Positions 10,230-21,985 are shown, counted from the stretch's first letter. The stretch: 64,000 nt of DNA from Kingdonia uniflora (GCA_014058105.1 JACGCM010002535.1:2542001-2606000), one strand, 5' to 3'. The notes: generated from the sequence alone by a model not told the origin. Program-made: numbers and translations.

Positions 10230-11350
10230 TAGAAATATAGAATGTGCTACTCTGATGGTCGACTTGGAACCTTTGAAGAGCTTCGAGGTCAGCCCCGAGT
10301 ATCAGTCAAGTCGAAGGGTGGACATGATACCTAGGTTTGACCAAATCGAGAAGTGTACTGTTCCCGAGTCTATCCGCCGAATTAAGCCCAAACGAACCGT
10401 GAAGTGGTCACCCCCAATGCATTCCCAAGTATTCAGTCCTTCGGCCATTCATGCCACTCGGGTTTGCTCGAATTGAAAACTTGAAAAACTTTGAGGTCAC
10501 CCCCAAGTATCAGTCGGGTTGAAGGGTTGACATGATACTTAAGTTTGACCAAGAAATTTACTGGATTTCAAAGGCCTGAGCCTAAACGAAGCATGATGTG
10601 GTTACCCCCAATGCATTCCCGAGTGTCCAGTCTTTTGGCCATTCATGCCACTCGGGTTTGTCCAAATTGGAAACTTGAAAAACTCTGAGGTTAGCCCCAA
10701 GTATCAGTCGGGTCGAAGGGTTGACATGATACTTAGGTTTGACCAAGAAATTTACTGGACTTCGAAGGCTGGAGCCTAAACGAAGCATGATGTGGTCGCT
10801 CCTAATATATTCCCGAGTGTTCGATCTTTCGGCCATTAATGCCACTCAGGTTTACTCGAATTGGAAACTTGAAAAACTTCGAGGTCGCCCCCAAGTATCA
10901 GTCGGGTCAAAGAGTTGACATTATACTTAGGTTTGACCAAGAAATTCACAGGACTTCGAAGGCATTAGCCTAAAAAAAGCGTGATGTGGTCGCCCCCAAT
11001 ACATTCTCGAGTGCCCGGTCTTTCGGGCATTCATGCCACTTGGGTTTGATCGAATTGGAAACTTGAAAAACTTCAAGGTCATCCCCAAGTATCAGTCGGG
11101 CCGAAGGGTTAACATAATACTTAGGTTTGATCGAGAAATTTACTGGGCTTCGAAGGCCTGAGCCTAAACAAAGTATGATGTCGTCGCCCCCAATGCATTC
11201 CCGAGTGTCCGGTCTTTCGATAATTTATGCCACTTGGGTTTGCTCGAATTGGAAACTTGAAAAACTTTAAAGTCTCCCCCAAGTGTCAGTCGGTTCAAAG
11301 GGCTGACATAATACTTAGGATTGACCAAGAAATTTACTTTGAGATAGGAC
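10230..11350. repeat. Tandem repeat of about 190 bp units in element A
   Basis: About six units each contain AACTTGAAAAACT, a phrase like CCAAGTATCAGTCGG, and CATTCATGCCACT. They recur near 10267, 10478, 10667, 10861, 11051 and 11249. They lie between integrase and antisense gene, the same place where element C has 225 bp repeats with related wording. Open frames crossing them are repeat artefacts. Confidence 0.8.
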
Positions 11351-11639
11351 ATGAAGCTGAGAGGATAAAAAATATGTTCGTTGATTATACTGTAATTACA
11401 TCAGTTGAACGAGGTGCTGACCGCAGTCTATTCTATGAAGCTAACTGCATTATATTCCATGGATTAGGTAGGGGCTCCTTTGCTTCTATCATTAGATAAT
11501 AAAATTCTTTATTGATTTTGTCATACACGGCATAAGGTCCTTCTTAGGACTCGGCTAGCTTGTCGGCATTTCGAGGCTTCGAAGCGGGTGTGACTCGTTG
11601 AAGTACCAAATCACTAATATTGAAACTGCATGGTTGAAC

Positions 11640-12470
11640 TCTTTTGTTTTATGACTTTTGGAGAGAGAGGTGGTAACGACTGAGGTTTTCTATGGTTCGA
11701 TCTCTAGTTTCATCAATCCATATCATATTGCATCCCAATTCGAACTCATTATCTTCATCGGGGAGGTTGGGATCGCGTATTGGTACTTTGAACTGGGCAG
11801 GCAGTACTGCTTCGGTACCGTAAGCTAGGAGGAAGGGAGTGCAGCCCGTCGCCATTCTTGGTGTAGTACAATAAGCCCATAGTACATGTTGCAGTTCTTG
11901 AACCTATCGGCCTTTCTTTTCATCGACGCGCTTCATAAGACCATCGAATATAGTTTTATTGATTGCTTCGACCTGGCCATTCCCCTGCGGGTAATAAGGT
12001 GTGGACAGGGAGATGATGATGTTATACTTCTTGAGGAAATTGTGAACTTTGTTCCCAATAAACTATGGACCGTTCTCGCATCGAATCATGTGAGGGAAGC
12101 CAAAATGTGTGATGATATTTTCCATTAAGAACTTGATGACTCTTTCTTCTCATGTTTGACATAGAGGCACGGCTTTGTCCCACTTAGTAAAGTAATCTGT
12201 GGCTACCAGAAGAATGTCTCGCCTGCCCAAAACTTTGAGGAAGGGGCCGAGTAGAACAATGGCCCACATTTTGAATGGCCAAGCTACTTTGCTGCAATGG
12301 AGGTCTTGTAAAAGGCTTCAGATGTTATGGCCGTGACGCTGGCATTTGTCAGTGTTTCGCATACTCATTAGCTTATTTATTCATATTGGGCCAGAATAAA
12401 TCATGTGTTACGGTTCGGAGAGCCATAGATTAATCAGTAGTATGAGTAGTGGCTTCATTTTGAAAGATGC
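11640..12470 (-). pseudogene. Integrase of element A (degenerate)
   Basis: The last open stretch (11855-11649) reads GCTPFLLAYGTEAVLP, the conserved sequence after the DDE core of gypsy integrases. Upstream toward 12470 fragments of the catalytic core and the His/Cys zinc region are visible in shifting frames (for example FQNEATTHTTD near 12430). Frameshifts and stops separate them. It should catalyse insertion of the element cDNA, but this copy cannot be translated intact. Confidence 0.65.
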
Positions 12471-13236
12471 ACCGGAGGTGTACGCCATTTGGGGATTTGC
12501 AGTATAATCTGCCTTTAAGAATAATGTATCTATGGCAGTTTTCCAGTAATGAACATTTGACTTTGGAATCTTCTGGGTGGGTGGAACTATTAAAATAAGC
12601 AAGAAAGGGTATTTGCCAGCCATCAGGATCGAGACTATCGCCCCCAGTATTGATGGCATTGACTTCAATCTGGTCAATACTTGGGAATTTGATTACTTCG
12701 ATATGGAGTGTTCGAGATTTGGACTGGCATAACATCGCTGCTATGTAGGCGAGGGCATCAGCATGTCTGCTTTCACCTCGAGAATAATATGTAATGGAAA
12801 AGTTTTCAGGGAAACGATCCATGCGCTGGCGGACAAGTACAACATACTCAGCCATGCAACCGCTTGCTTGATTTTCACAGGTGTACTGTCTCTGAATAAG
12901 TTGGGAATCGGTAAATACTACAAGTTTGAGAATACCAAGTTTGAGGGAGAGATTGAGGCCATATATCAGGGTTTCATACTCTGCCTCGTTATTATAACAT
13001 TTAAAGTTTAGCTTGACAACCTTTTTGATTCGGTCATTGGAAGGGGTAACCAAAACAATACCAATCCCTGAACCGTTAGGTCCAGTGGAACCATATGTAA
13101 AGAAACGCCAACCTGTATTAGGGTTCCAAGGGTCGTTTTGTTCGGGCTGGTCTTCGGGTAGATCATCTTCATGTTCCTCCCAGTTGATGTCTTCGACAGG
13201 GAAGTCGATAAGGAATTCAATGACTACTTGGCCTTT
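12471..13236 (-). pseudogene. Second (archaeal-like) RNase H of element A
   Basis: Minus-strand translation shows GIGIVLVTPSNDRIKKV, then NNEAEYETLIYGL, VVFTDSQL and ADALAYIAAM. These are the ordered acidic motifs of the additional RNase H found downstream of the normal RNase H in Tat-lineage gypsy elements. The first acidic position is weak: a strand reading FFTYGSTG occurs where DGS is usual. Most of it stays open from 13053 to 12430. A link to integrase follows directly. Confidence 0.7.
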
Positions 13237-14150
13237 TTAAGATATCTGCTTCTCAAAAGTGATGTCGTGTTCACCAAGATAAATGGACCATTGCTGTACC
13301 CGTCTAGATTTATCTTTCTTACTGAGGATCTCTCGAAGGGGGTAGCTAGTGATGACACGTATAGAGTGAACTTGCAAGTATGGCTTGAGCTTTTGAGCAG
13401 TGTAAATGAGTGTACGGAGCAACCGCTCAAGTTTGGAATATCGAGTCTTGAAAAGTGTCAGAGTTTTGCTGATGAAGTCCACAGGTTTCTCGATGTTGGA
13501 TTCAAGTCGAATAAGAACTGAGCTAATAGAAGTGTCGGTAACGTCAAGGTATAAAGAAAGCATTTCACCTTCGATAGGGGTGCTGGTAATGGGTGGTCGA
13601 CCAAGGTATGTTTTGAGTTCGAGGAAGGCCTGTTCATCATCGGGTGTCCAATTGATTTTGGGGTTGTTTTTCTTTTTAGCCTTATGGACGCCTTGGTCGC
13701 GTAAAAGGGAGAAAAGCCAAGCACATCGGTTAGAGGATTTAGAGATAAAACGGTTAAAGGTGGTTATCTTGCCAGCAACCTTCTGGACATCTATTTTGGT
13801 TCTAGGGGAAGGCATATCGATGAGGGCGCGGATATGAGTGGGATCGATCTCCATACTTCATTTACTGATGAGGTGGCCCAAGAATTTGTTGGATGAAACA
13901 CCAAGCTGACACTTGTCAGGGTTAAGTTTCATGTTATAAGAACGAAGTATGGTAAATACTTCGGTGAGATCCTGGATATGGGTCTATTTTTGGAGGCTTT
14001 TGCATAACATGTCGTCGATGTAAACTTCGACCGACTTGCCAAACAAAGGTTTAAACATGGTGGTAACAAGATGTTGGTAAGTGGTACCCACATTTTTAAG
14101 GCCAAAAGGCATAACGTTAATGCAGTAAAGACCTTGTACATTAATAAACA
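13237..14150 (-). pseudogene. Reverse transcriptase (C-terminal half) and first RNase H of element A
   Basis: From 14150 leftwards the RT reads VMPFGLKNV, then VEVYIDDML, the Y-x-DD catalytic box, and GVSSNKFLGHLIS. From 13854 the frame is open through the connection domain and RNase H (VDFISKTLT, then ITSYPLREIL) to 13237. The N-terminal half of RT is missing: the sequence stops at 14150 where element B begins. The palm frame contains stops. It is a remnant of the replication enzyme and cannot function. Confidence 0.75.
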
Positions 14151-14968
14151 TGTAGTAGCCTACTCCTAGCCTTCAACAGACAGTTGGAGCCCACTTCATA
14201 GCTTACTCGAATGTATCAAAGCCCACTCAATCCCTAAAATAGGCTCCCCAGAGATCCCCCAGAGATGAACCTTCGACACCAGACAAAGCTTCGGGGACAG
14301 ATCAGTACATTGCGGCAGACATCCTTCGACCATATCTACATATGGTCGAAGTATGATAAGACATACAACCAACTTACCAGACAAAGCTTCGAGAATAGAT
14401 TAACATCCTACAGCAGAAGTCCTTTGACCTCACTAACACACGGTCGAAGCAAGATAAGACAGACAACTACCTCATCAGATAAGACAGACGCATTGATTGG
14501 TTGTGCATCTACAGTGACAGGTCCAACCACCGCGCCATTCAGAGACATTACCAATAAATGTTATAGTAATAGTACCGACAAGATCGACGCCCATAACTCG
14601 CTGGGATTTCCTGACAGTGTAATCATGTAACCCTGACCCACACTTAGTGACTCAGCTCTCTGTGTTTCTATAAATAGAGGAGAGGGGAAACCAAGCGGGG
14701 GTTGGGAGAAAAATCATCACCAGCCTCTTGCATTTTACCTTCGACCACCCTGACATTCTATACTCAAACCTTGATATTTACTCTTCAGTAATACAATCTG
14801 TCTTAAAAATCCTCATCAAAGGTCGTAGAGAGTCACATTCGGGCCTCTACGCAAGTATTTGTCTTTAGTTAGATCTGATTTTAGGCCAATTGCTTGTATC
14901 CTCTGACTGAAGATCGATTCTTTATTGTGAGAACCAGCTCCCCTTCTGAACGGAGTTAGCTCCCTACA
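14151..14968 (+). repeat. 5' LTR of element B
   Basis: Starts TGTAGTAGCC and ends CCCTACA immediately before a primer site. A TATA box TTCTATAAATAG lies near 14668-14679. Related to the LTRs of A and C (same first bases, TTCGA-rich U3, and AAAATCCTC before the end). Confidence 0.85.
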
Positions 14969-14985
14969 ATTGGCGTCGTCTGTGC
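14969..14985 (+). other. Primer-binding site of element B
   Basis: ATTGGCGTCGTCTGTGC directly follows the LTR. It is the Tat-type TTGGCGCCGTCTGTG site with one change. Confidence 0.7.
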
Positions 14986-15053
14986 TTCCCATCCTACTAA
15001 TCTCCCTTCTTATTTTACCTCCTTTTGTTTTCCACATCAGCAGATTACCCTCA

Positions 15054-16757
15054 ATGGCACCCACAAGCCGCTCCAATTCCACCCAGGCCAAAAATTCTAT
15101 CGACGGAGTCGCTGCCCAAATAGCCCTATTATCTCAACAAGTCGCTTAAGCAGAAGAGCGCCACCAGAACCAACTGAATCAGGAGCGAGAAAGCCACCGT
15201 TTGGCATTGGAAACCGAACAAAATCGCCGTCTCGATGATAAAAATAGACAGAACCGTGCGATAGATGACCTGCGTAACATCGTTCAAGAGCTACAATTAT
15301 TATAGCCCTTGGAACCAGCTCGTCCGTCCCAGGCACCCGACCCATCGCACGCATCTTCCCACACCCGCCTAGGCCCTCCACAAAATCTCGAGTTACCCTC
15401 AGCTAATACCAGGGCCAAAAGTATTTCCCGTACTATTCCCCCAGCCGGCTCTATCCACCTCAGGATTCATCCCACAGAAGACTCTTCTGAATCAACCCTT
15501 CACTCCTCCAGAAACCCCAGACGCCGTCCTGCTCGAGAACGGCTCGGGGAACACAACACTAATTTTATACTACATACTCGACCCAACAACCTTCAACTTC
15601 ATCAATCTCCCCCTCATTTGCATACGTTACACAACAGGACGTCAACCACAAAATACAACTAGCAATTCGCATTACCGCGAGTCCGGCTACCAACTCTTAG
15701 AGCCGCCTCAATAGCCTGATCTGCCCTAAACTTTTGACTATCGAAATACCCTCTAACTTTTATGCCCCCAAACTCAGCAAATATCGTAACACAGACTCTT
15801 AATCCCACATCCTCGAATTTCAAAATGCCCTGAGCCTCTACCCCACGGCTGACTACCTACTATGTCGCCATTTTCCAATAAGCCTTACCGATAATCCCCT
15901 TCGTTGATACCATAATCTCCCAAATGGCTCGATTCGTAGCTTCGAGCAACTTTCATAATTTTTTATCGCCCAGTTTATCTTTAACAAGGACAGAGAGGTT
16001 AGATTCAACGTTCTTTTCAATTTCAGAAAATCCGGCAGTGAGACCCTCGAAGCCTTCACCAGAAGATTCCTCCACGAATCCCAAAAAATAGAAAATATCG
16101 AATGCTATTTTGGCATATTCGAATGCCCTGCCCGACCACAGCCGAGTAAAAGAGCATATAGTCCTCAACAAACCAAAAACACTCGAAGAGATACTCTCGA
16201 AGGTCAACGGCTATATCGATCTCGAGCGCCTTCAAGAGTCCCACAAACAGAGTCAGCCTTCGGAAATAACAAATTTTAATAAACCTCGGCAACACACCCA
16301 CTCTGCTCCCACACCCCTGATCGCTCCTGTCTCACAAGAGACTGAGAGCCACAAATACCCCATCATTGATAACAGCACCGAAGCTCGCAAGATGCGACCA
16401 AGGCCTATTTTACCTATACTCACTGTCCCCCTCAGCACCCTTCTACCACACATACTGGCAGACCCCATTTGGCGCATCCATTTCCCCATTGAAGTCAGAC
16501 CAGGCAAACTTTACTGCGCCAAACATAAGTGTAATTGTTACCATACCAATAAAATTTTTTCCCTTCATCGCTATCTCGAACTTATCTTCAGAGCAGGACC
16601 TTTGCACCAGTATATTGCTGATCTACCAAGCTACCTCGATGGGTCCTACCTCAAATCTCTATCCACCCCTACTACTAACCCAGTCGAGGTGCACATCTAC
16701 AGAGTCAAGCTCATCGAAGTCAACAACATAGATAGTAGACTTTCCAAGAGCAAATGA
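15054..16757 (+). pseudogene. gag of element B
   Basis: Starts MAPTSRSNSTQ, like the gag starts of A (MAPTLRSTSA) and C (MAPTL). A charged coiled segment, a Pro/Ser-rich linker, then a capsid-like block near 15960-16250 follow; in the capsid block, LEEILSKVNGYIDLERL parallels C (LEEMLSKVNGYIDLKRI). A Cys/His cluster YCAKHKCNCYHTN near 16510 looks like a variant zinc knuckle. Stops at several places (for example near 15150 and 15305) and frame changes break the reading frame. It would encode the particle protein of the element. Confidence 0.65.
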
Positions 16758-16829
16758 AAGTGCATCGAAGAATGTTACAAGCTCACCTATCAGGAGAAAT
16801 TTTCTACCCTTCTGCCAGAATTAAGCTCT

Positions 16830-17303
16830 CACCCTCGACTCGAAGGTATTTCTTTCATCGACTGTGACACCTCACATGTTCGTTTCCCCCATTCCGATCC
16901 ATTAGTCATCATGATTAAGATCGAGAACCTCGTCCTCCATACAATTCTCCTAGATATTAGGAGCGCAACTGATGTTCTTTTTCTCCAAATAATCTAAACC
17001 ATGAAAAAAACAGACCTCATAACCACTGCCAACATCAAATTAAAAGGTTTTAATGGATCAACAGAAGTCGTTGTTAGTCGTATCAGTCTACCTGTCACTA
17101 CAGGTCACATTACCCTTCAAGCCAACTTTATCATCATTGGCAAGAAGTCCGAATACCTCGGTATACTCAGACGAGATTGGCTTTACGCCATGCGAGCTAT
17201 ACCTTTGACCTATCATCAGACCCTTCAATTCAGCAATCACGAGGGTACTTGGAATTTGAAAGGATCTCAACGCCTTGCCCGCTCATGCGAACACCCAGAA
17301 GGG
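16830..17303 (+). pseudogene. Protease of element B, truncated
   Basis: Reads IDCDTSHVRFPHSDPLVIM, then the active-site strand (LDIRSATDVL, where A keeps LIDTGSTADIL), then LKGFNGSTEVVVSRI and GILRRDWLYAM as in retropepsin domains of Tat elements. It ends after SQRLARSCEHPE at the inverted junction. The catalytic D-T-G is damaged here. No RT follows. Confidence 0.65.
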
Positions 17304-17400
17304 TTCGAAGGTTTAATGAGTTTTCTGGTAAGATCGATCTCAGGGTGCTTGCATGAGCGGGCAAGGCGTTGAGAGCCTTTCATGTTCCACGTGTCACAAG
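17262..17400. repeat. Tail-to-tail inverted junction of elements B and A
   Basis: About 35 bp of protease-end sequence (including CAACGCCTTGCCCGCTCATG) occurs on the left. It recurs as its reverse complement on the right (CATGAGCGGGCAAGGCGTTG), with about 50 bp between. Left of the centre is B on the plus strand, right is A on the minus strand. Confidence 0.85.
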
Positions 17401-17800
17401 GGGTAGTGAGACAAAGTGTTTGGTGGTAAGTCGAAGGTATGGCTTTTATGGCATGTATCCAATCTCGCCCTAGAATTCCAAGGTATTCATATTTCTTGTC
17501 AATGATGAGAAAACTAGTTTGGAGGGTGACTAGACTGGCGGTGACAGGGAGGCTAATGCGACCAACGACGACTTCAGTGGCCCTATTAAAGCCCTTGAGC
17601 TCGACGCTGGCTGGTGTGATGAGGTTTATTTTTTTCATGGCTCGAACTATCTGGTAGGACAGTATATCTGCTGTACTACCCGTATCAATGAGCATGGTAT
17701 GGAGGACGAGGTGTTCGACCTGAATCATAATGACCAAGGGGTCAGAGTGGGGGAAGCGGACATGAGAAGTATCGTAATCGATGAAGGATATACCTTTAGG
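17304..17800 (-). pseudogene. Protease of element A
   Basis: Minus-strand translation carries MLIDTGSTADILS, the D-T-G-S retropepsin active site, followed by VELKGFN, VVVGRISLPV and LGILGRDWIHAI. It is open from 17737 to the inverted junction. It is the best preserved protease in the window and would cut the element's polyprotein. It ends by running into element B. Confidence 0.75.
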
Positions 17801-17879
17801 TTGAGGGCATTGGCTAGATTCCAGTAAAAGGATGGGTAGCTTCTCTTGATAGGTAAGCTTACAGCACTCTTCGACTCAT

Positions 17880-19555
17880 TTTTGATTGCTTCGAGTATGA
17901 CCACTGTCGATGTTGTTAACTTTGATAATGTAGAGTTGGAAAATGTGTACCTCGGCTGGGTCGGCAGCTGGGGCAGGTTGGGGCTTGAGATATGACCTGT
18001 CGAGATTGCTGGGGAGATCGGCGACATATCGATGTAGACGACTTGCTTTAAGAATCATCTTCAGTGATCGCTGCAGAGCATAGCACTTATTAGTAGTTTG
18101 GCAGTTGCATTTATGATTTTGACAGTAAGGCTTGTCTTTCTAAACCGCAATGGGGTAGGGGGTACGCCAAATAGGGTCGGTCTATATTTGTGGAAGAATG
18201 GTGTTGATGAGGCCAGTGAGTTTTGGTAGGACTAGGATCGGTCTTTTTTTGTGGATCTCGGCAGGGGTGGCATCGGGGTGAGGGCGTTTACAGCTTTCAG
18301 ACTCCTGTGAGACAGAAACGACCATGAGTGTAGAAGATGGTCGAGGTTTATTATGGTTGGTGGTCGAGGCTTGCCTTTGGCGATTTGATTCGTGGAAGTG
18401 TTTGAGGTCGATGTATCTGTTAAACTTAGATAACATCTCCCCGAGGGTTTGTGGTTTATGAAGCACGATGCACTCCTTGACACGACTGTGATCGGTAGAG
18501 CGTTAGAGTACGCGAGAACGGTGTTCGTACAGTCGTGGTTTTCTACTTTTTGCAACTCATCGAGAAACCGCTTGGTGAAAGCTACAAGCGTTTCGTTGGG
18601 AGATTTATGGAAGTTGAAGAGAGTGTCGACTCGGACCTCAAGGTCTTTGTTAAAGGCAAACTGGGCTATAAAAAGGTTTGACAATTATTCAAAGCTTCAG
18701 ATAGAGCTGTTAGGGAGGTTGTGGTACCATTTGAGAGGGCTATTAGTTAGACTGGTGGGAAACATTCTACATAAGATATGATCGGTTGTAGAATACATAC
18801 TCAAAGCATTTTAGATTTCAAGGACTTGAGACTGAGGGTCACTATTGCAGTATTTGCTAATTTTAGGGGTATGGAAATTTTGAGGTACTTCGACCGCAAG
18901 AAGTTTAGGGCAAATAGGGTTGTTTAGCCGACTCCAAGAGTTCGGGGTGGGGCTCGCACTGACGCGAATAAAGGCATAGATTTTCTGATCAATTTTCTGC
19001 GTAGTAATGTAGGCAGAATGAGGAGGATATCACTGGGGTCAAGGGAGATGAGGCCGAGGGTTCAGCATATGTTCAGCGCTGCGCTCCCCGAGATGTTCTC
19101 GAGCAGGGCGGCGTGTAGGGTGTCGGGCAGTTCGAAGGGTGGAGTAGGAAGAATCTTCCATGGGGCGTACACCGAGGTGGATCGATCTGCTAGGAAAAAT
19201 GGTGGGTCGGGGAAACTTCAACTTGGGGGTGAGGCCCAAGGCGAGTGCGGGTTGAATCACGAGAAGGGGCAGGTGCCCGGGATAGCAGAGCAGTATCCTG
19301 GGTTTGGACCTGCTGAAGCTCCCGAACTGTATGGCGTAGTTCATCGGGGGCACGATATTGGCACTCGTTATCATCAAAATGGCGCTGGCGTTCAGCCTCG
19401 AGCTCGCTATGTCTGTCTTCACGTTTTAGACGTAGTTGATTGGAATGACGTTCTTCAGCTTGCGCAAACTGTTGACTAATGAGGGCGAGTTGGGCGGTTA
19501 TGCCATCGGTGTAGTTGCTGACGATAGCAGAGGTGGAGCGAAGGGTGGGGGCCAT
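17880..19555 (-). pseudogene. gag of element A
   Basis: An ATG at 19555 opens MAPTLRSTSA and a charged helix (AQAEERHSNQL), followed by an Arg/Pro-rich linker. The capsid-like block (FIAQFAFNKDLEVRVDTLF, then ETLVAFTKRFLDELQK) lies at 18684-18500. A Cys/His cluster near 18100 parallels that of B and C. Several frameshifts separate these parts. Confidence 0.65.
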
Positions 19556-19624
19556 TGAGGATGGCTGTGAGGGGTAGAAAGAGAAAGATAATAAAGATAA
19601 GAAGATTTGGGTAGGGTGGGTATA

Positions 19625-19641
19625 GCACAGACGGCGCCAAA
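19625..19641 (-). other. Primer-binding site of element A
   Basis: On the minus strand, TTTGGCGCCGTCTGTGC directly follows the 5' LTR. This is the typical Tat-lineage primer site. Confidence 0.8.
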
Positions 19642-20401
19642 TATAGGAGCCAAGTTTCACAAAGGGGAAACTAACTCTTGCACCTCGGGGTTGTCTTCGG
19701 CTAGGGGACTAAGCAAGCATATAATATAATAACATGCGATATTACTATACTAACACACTTTCGTAGAGTCCTTGAATGGGTTATTATACGACCACTAGTG
19801 AGGATTTCTAATAGATGATGATATATATCGAGCTTAGTAGACAGATCGAATAGAAGTAAGTTGCAGGATGGTTGATGGTTTTCTTGGGGAGTTGAGGGGA
19901 GAGATTTTATAACCCTTTCATAGTGCCTCCCCCCTTCTATTTATAGGATATGGAAAGGGTTGAGTCACCATGGGAGGTCAGGTTATATGTATGTTCTTTG
20001 GGGATAGCTGACTTATACCAGGAGCCGGTTCTGATACTATAGTTGTTGGTTCTGGCACTGTAGCTATTGGTTCTGTTACTGTAGCTATTGGTTATATCAT
20101 TGTAGTTGTTGAGCGGCTTGTTTTCACTTTTCTGTCTGGTGAGCTGGCTGTCTGACGTGTCAGCCTTCAACCAAGTATGACAATGGTCAATGTATTTCTG
20201 GTACTGATGCTGAGTTCTGGCGCTGCTCATCTATCTTTGACTATGGCAGATAGCTTCGATGATTCTTTTGAGTGTTCAATTAGTCTCGAAAGGCTTCGTG
20301 GACTTAGTTACTGTCTTGTTGGGCTTCGAGTCTCTGGGTAGGCTTCGATGTAGCCTTCGATTATTCAACTTGTGCTAGAAGGCTGTGAGTAGGCTACTAC
20401 A
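19642..20401 (-). repeat. 5' LTR of element A
   Basis: 760 bp, paired with 5343-6099. The edge next to the PBS reads TATAGG where its partner has TGTAGG. The flank CCCAA follows at 20402-20406. Confidence 0.9.
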
Positions 20402-20486
20402 CCCAAGTTTCTTAGATTTAAAAATAAAACACGTGATTGTTCTTACGAATTAAGCTTCCGTGTTCTTAGATTCACGTTAATTGGTA
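20402..20486 (+). mobile_element. Right end of the copia-type LTR (element G)
   Basis: Continues 5187-5342 across element A and ends just before a methionine-type primer site. It supports A having jumped into an existing copia LTR. Confidence 0.5.
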
Positions 20487-20492
20487 TCAGAG
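20482..20492 (+). other. Primer-binding site of element G
   Basis: TGGTATCAGAG is an exact start of the initiator-Met tRNA primer site used by plant copia elements. Confidence 0.7.
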
Positions 20493-21436
20493 TTGCATTA
20501 GTGTCCTCGAATAGCAAGTTTCATGTACAAATATACCTCATGGAAAACCCACATCGAAGAAACCTATGATGGCACAATAAATTACGACCTTAACAGAGAA
20601 GTTTGACCGAATTATGGATTTATAATCTTTCGGTGCATTTCTAAAACCACCCACCCAATCAATAGTAATTTTATTGCCTATTTACGATGAATATCCTGAA
20701 GATGAGAGCAACACTGCGGAGACCAGGGAAATTGGTAACCCATTTGTACGTCTTTCTATCAATAGCGACACTTAATTGAAAAACCCAATGTTTGATATTG
20801 CGAGCAAGGAGACGCCGACCATCTTGGTATATCCGGTCAATGACCTTTATCACCCACAGCAACTTCGAACCCAAAGGTAACGCCGAACGACATTAATATT
20901 TTTTCTGAATCTACGATAAAAAGTACAACCTCAATTTGCGATATCGAGATGATTTATGATAAAGGAGTTATTGCAGTTCTCTATAGTGTCCAGTAGGTTT
21001 CCCAAGTAAAGCCATGATCGAAGTTGAAGTCAAGATGGAAAACAAAGCCGGTGAAGTTGTAGAATTTTTGGGGAGAAGAGAAGTAGATTGTGGGGAAGAA
21101 ATAAGGAGAGGTAATGCCCTACTCATGGGTAAACCATCCCTATTTACAACTCTAGACTTCAACCCATTCCAAACTCTTTTGGTCCCATAGCAAAAGCATA
21201 CAAACATACAACCTCCTTTCATTTCACATGTAGAGCACAAGCTTGGGACAAATAAAGCAAGCAACTCCAGTAGTGCATGTGCCCATCCAATCGCAACTTC
21301 AAAAAGGGCCTCACCTGAGTCAAGGAATCCAGCCCAGAACCTAACAACTCCATGGGTTAGGTTTGACCCCGATCCACCTTTTGCTAACCCGTTTTGGGAA
21401 GGATTTTTAGCGACTTTCTGGAAGTAGAGCACGAAT
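20493..21436. other. Decayed interior of element G, no recognisable gene
   Basis: This follows the PBS, so it should be the 5' untranslated region and start of gag. The plus strand reads only short broken pieces (near 20570-20760). A 154-codon open frame on the minus strand (21432-20968) shows no motif I recognise and is probably chance. The element is truncated here by the LARD copy at 21437; no copia pol is seen. Confidence 0.35.
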
Positions 21437-21980
21437 TATTGGTTTTGTTTCCTCGAGTCCAAGTTATTGTTGGAGATGGATTTTAGTATTGCACCTTGTG
21501 CAGGAAACTAATTACATCATATTTATGGGACAATTCTAATAATAGAGTTTCCTACTTCGGGAAGGACTTGGAGTGACCAACTTCAAGTTTGATTAGGATT
21601 CTTATGTAACCATCTCCTATAAATATAAGGGATTATATTAACATTATTAATCCAGATCTATTGCTTTCTAAGATAAACTTTTGAGAGGTGAGAGGGAAGC
21701 AACAATGGGGGATTCAGCGGCCTCTCAAGTTGTCATGGCTTGAGAGAGGTTACACTTTCAGTTTTGATAGGGAGAAGGAGATCGTAGTGGGAGAGAGTGA
21801 TTGTAATCGTTCTTGTTTCATAGTAATTCTTTTCTTCTCGCAGATTGCTTGTATTGTGGTTGTCCTCTCTTATATGTGATTTCTTTATTCAGTCTTCATG
21901 TTATTATCAAACCACAATTCGTTTTCAATCATACATGATCTAGGGTTTCTCTGATAACGAAAATTTAAGGATTTTCTGCA
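21437..21980 (+). repeat. 5' LTR of LARD-type element
   Basis: Ends CTGCA before the PBS. Contains a TATA-like CCTATAAATATAAGG near 21617-21631. Matches 24495-25038. Confidence 0.75.
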
Positions 21981-21985
21981 ATAAT

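Larger units (their letters stand above)
14151..17303 (+). mobile_element. Ty3/gypsy element B, plus strand, 3'-truncated
   Basis: A relative of A in opposite orientation, inserted in A's RT. It has an 818 bp 5' LTR, PBS, gag and most of the protease, then stops abruptly near 17303 where it meets A's protease tail-to-tail. Its RT, integrase and 3' LTR are absent, together with the N-terminal half of A's RT. A deletion after insertion, or recombination between the two inverted copies, explains this. No target duplication can be checked because the right end is lost. Confidence 0.75.
5343..20401 (-). mobile_element. Ty3/gypsy element A, Tat-like, minus strand, nested
   Basis: Two LTRs (5343-6099 and 19642-20401) flank a minus-strand gag, protease, reverse transcriptase, two RNase H domains and an integrase. 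Behind these lie a tandem repeat and an antisense (plus-strand) gene. Near-identical 5 bp flanks CCTAA (5338-5342) and CCCAA (20402-20406) look like the target duplication. PBS and PPT sit at the correct ends for minus-strand orientation. The second RNase H and the antisense ORF behind pol point to the Tat lineage. Element B is inserted in the RT, and A's N-terminal RT is lost. Frames are broken throughout, so it is not autonomous. Confidence 0.85.

Noticed and set aside
13406..13837. 143-codon plus-strand open frame
   Set aside because: It is the complement of the conserved RNase H region of element A, which explains its openness.
5343..20401. Endogenous pararetrovirus as an alternative for the gypsy-like pol genes
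   Set aside because: LTRs, target duplication, PBS/PPT placement and a true integrase identify LTR retrotransposons; no movement or coat protein is seen.
20968..21432. 154-codon minus-strand open frame
   Set aside because: No recognisable domain, low-complexity Ser/Leu content, and it lies antisense in the decayed start of a copia element; likely chance.
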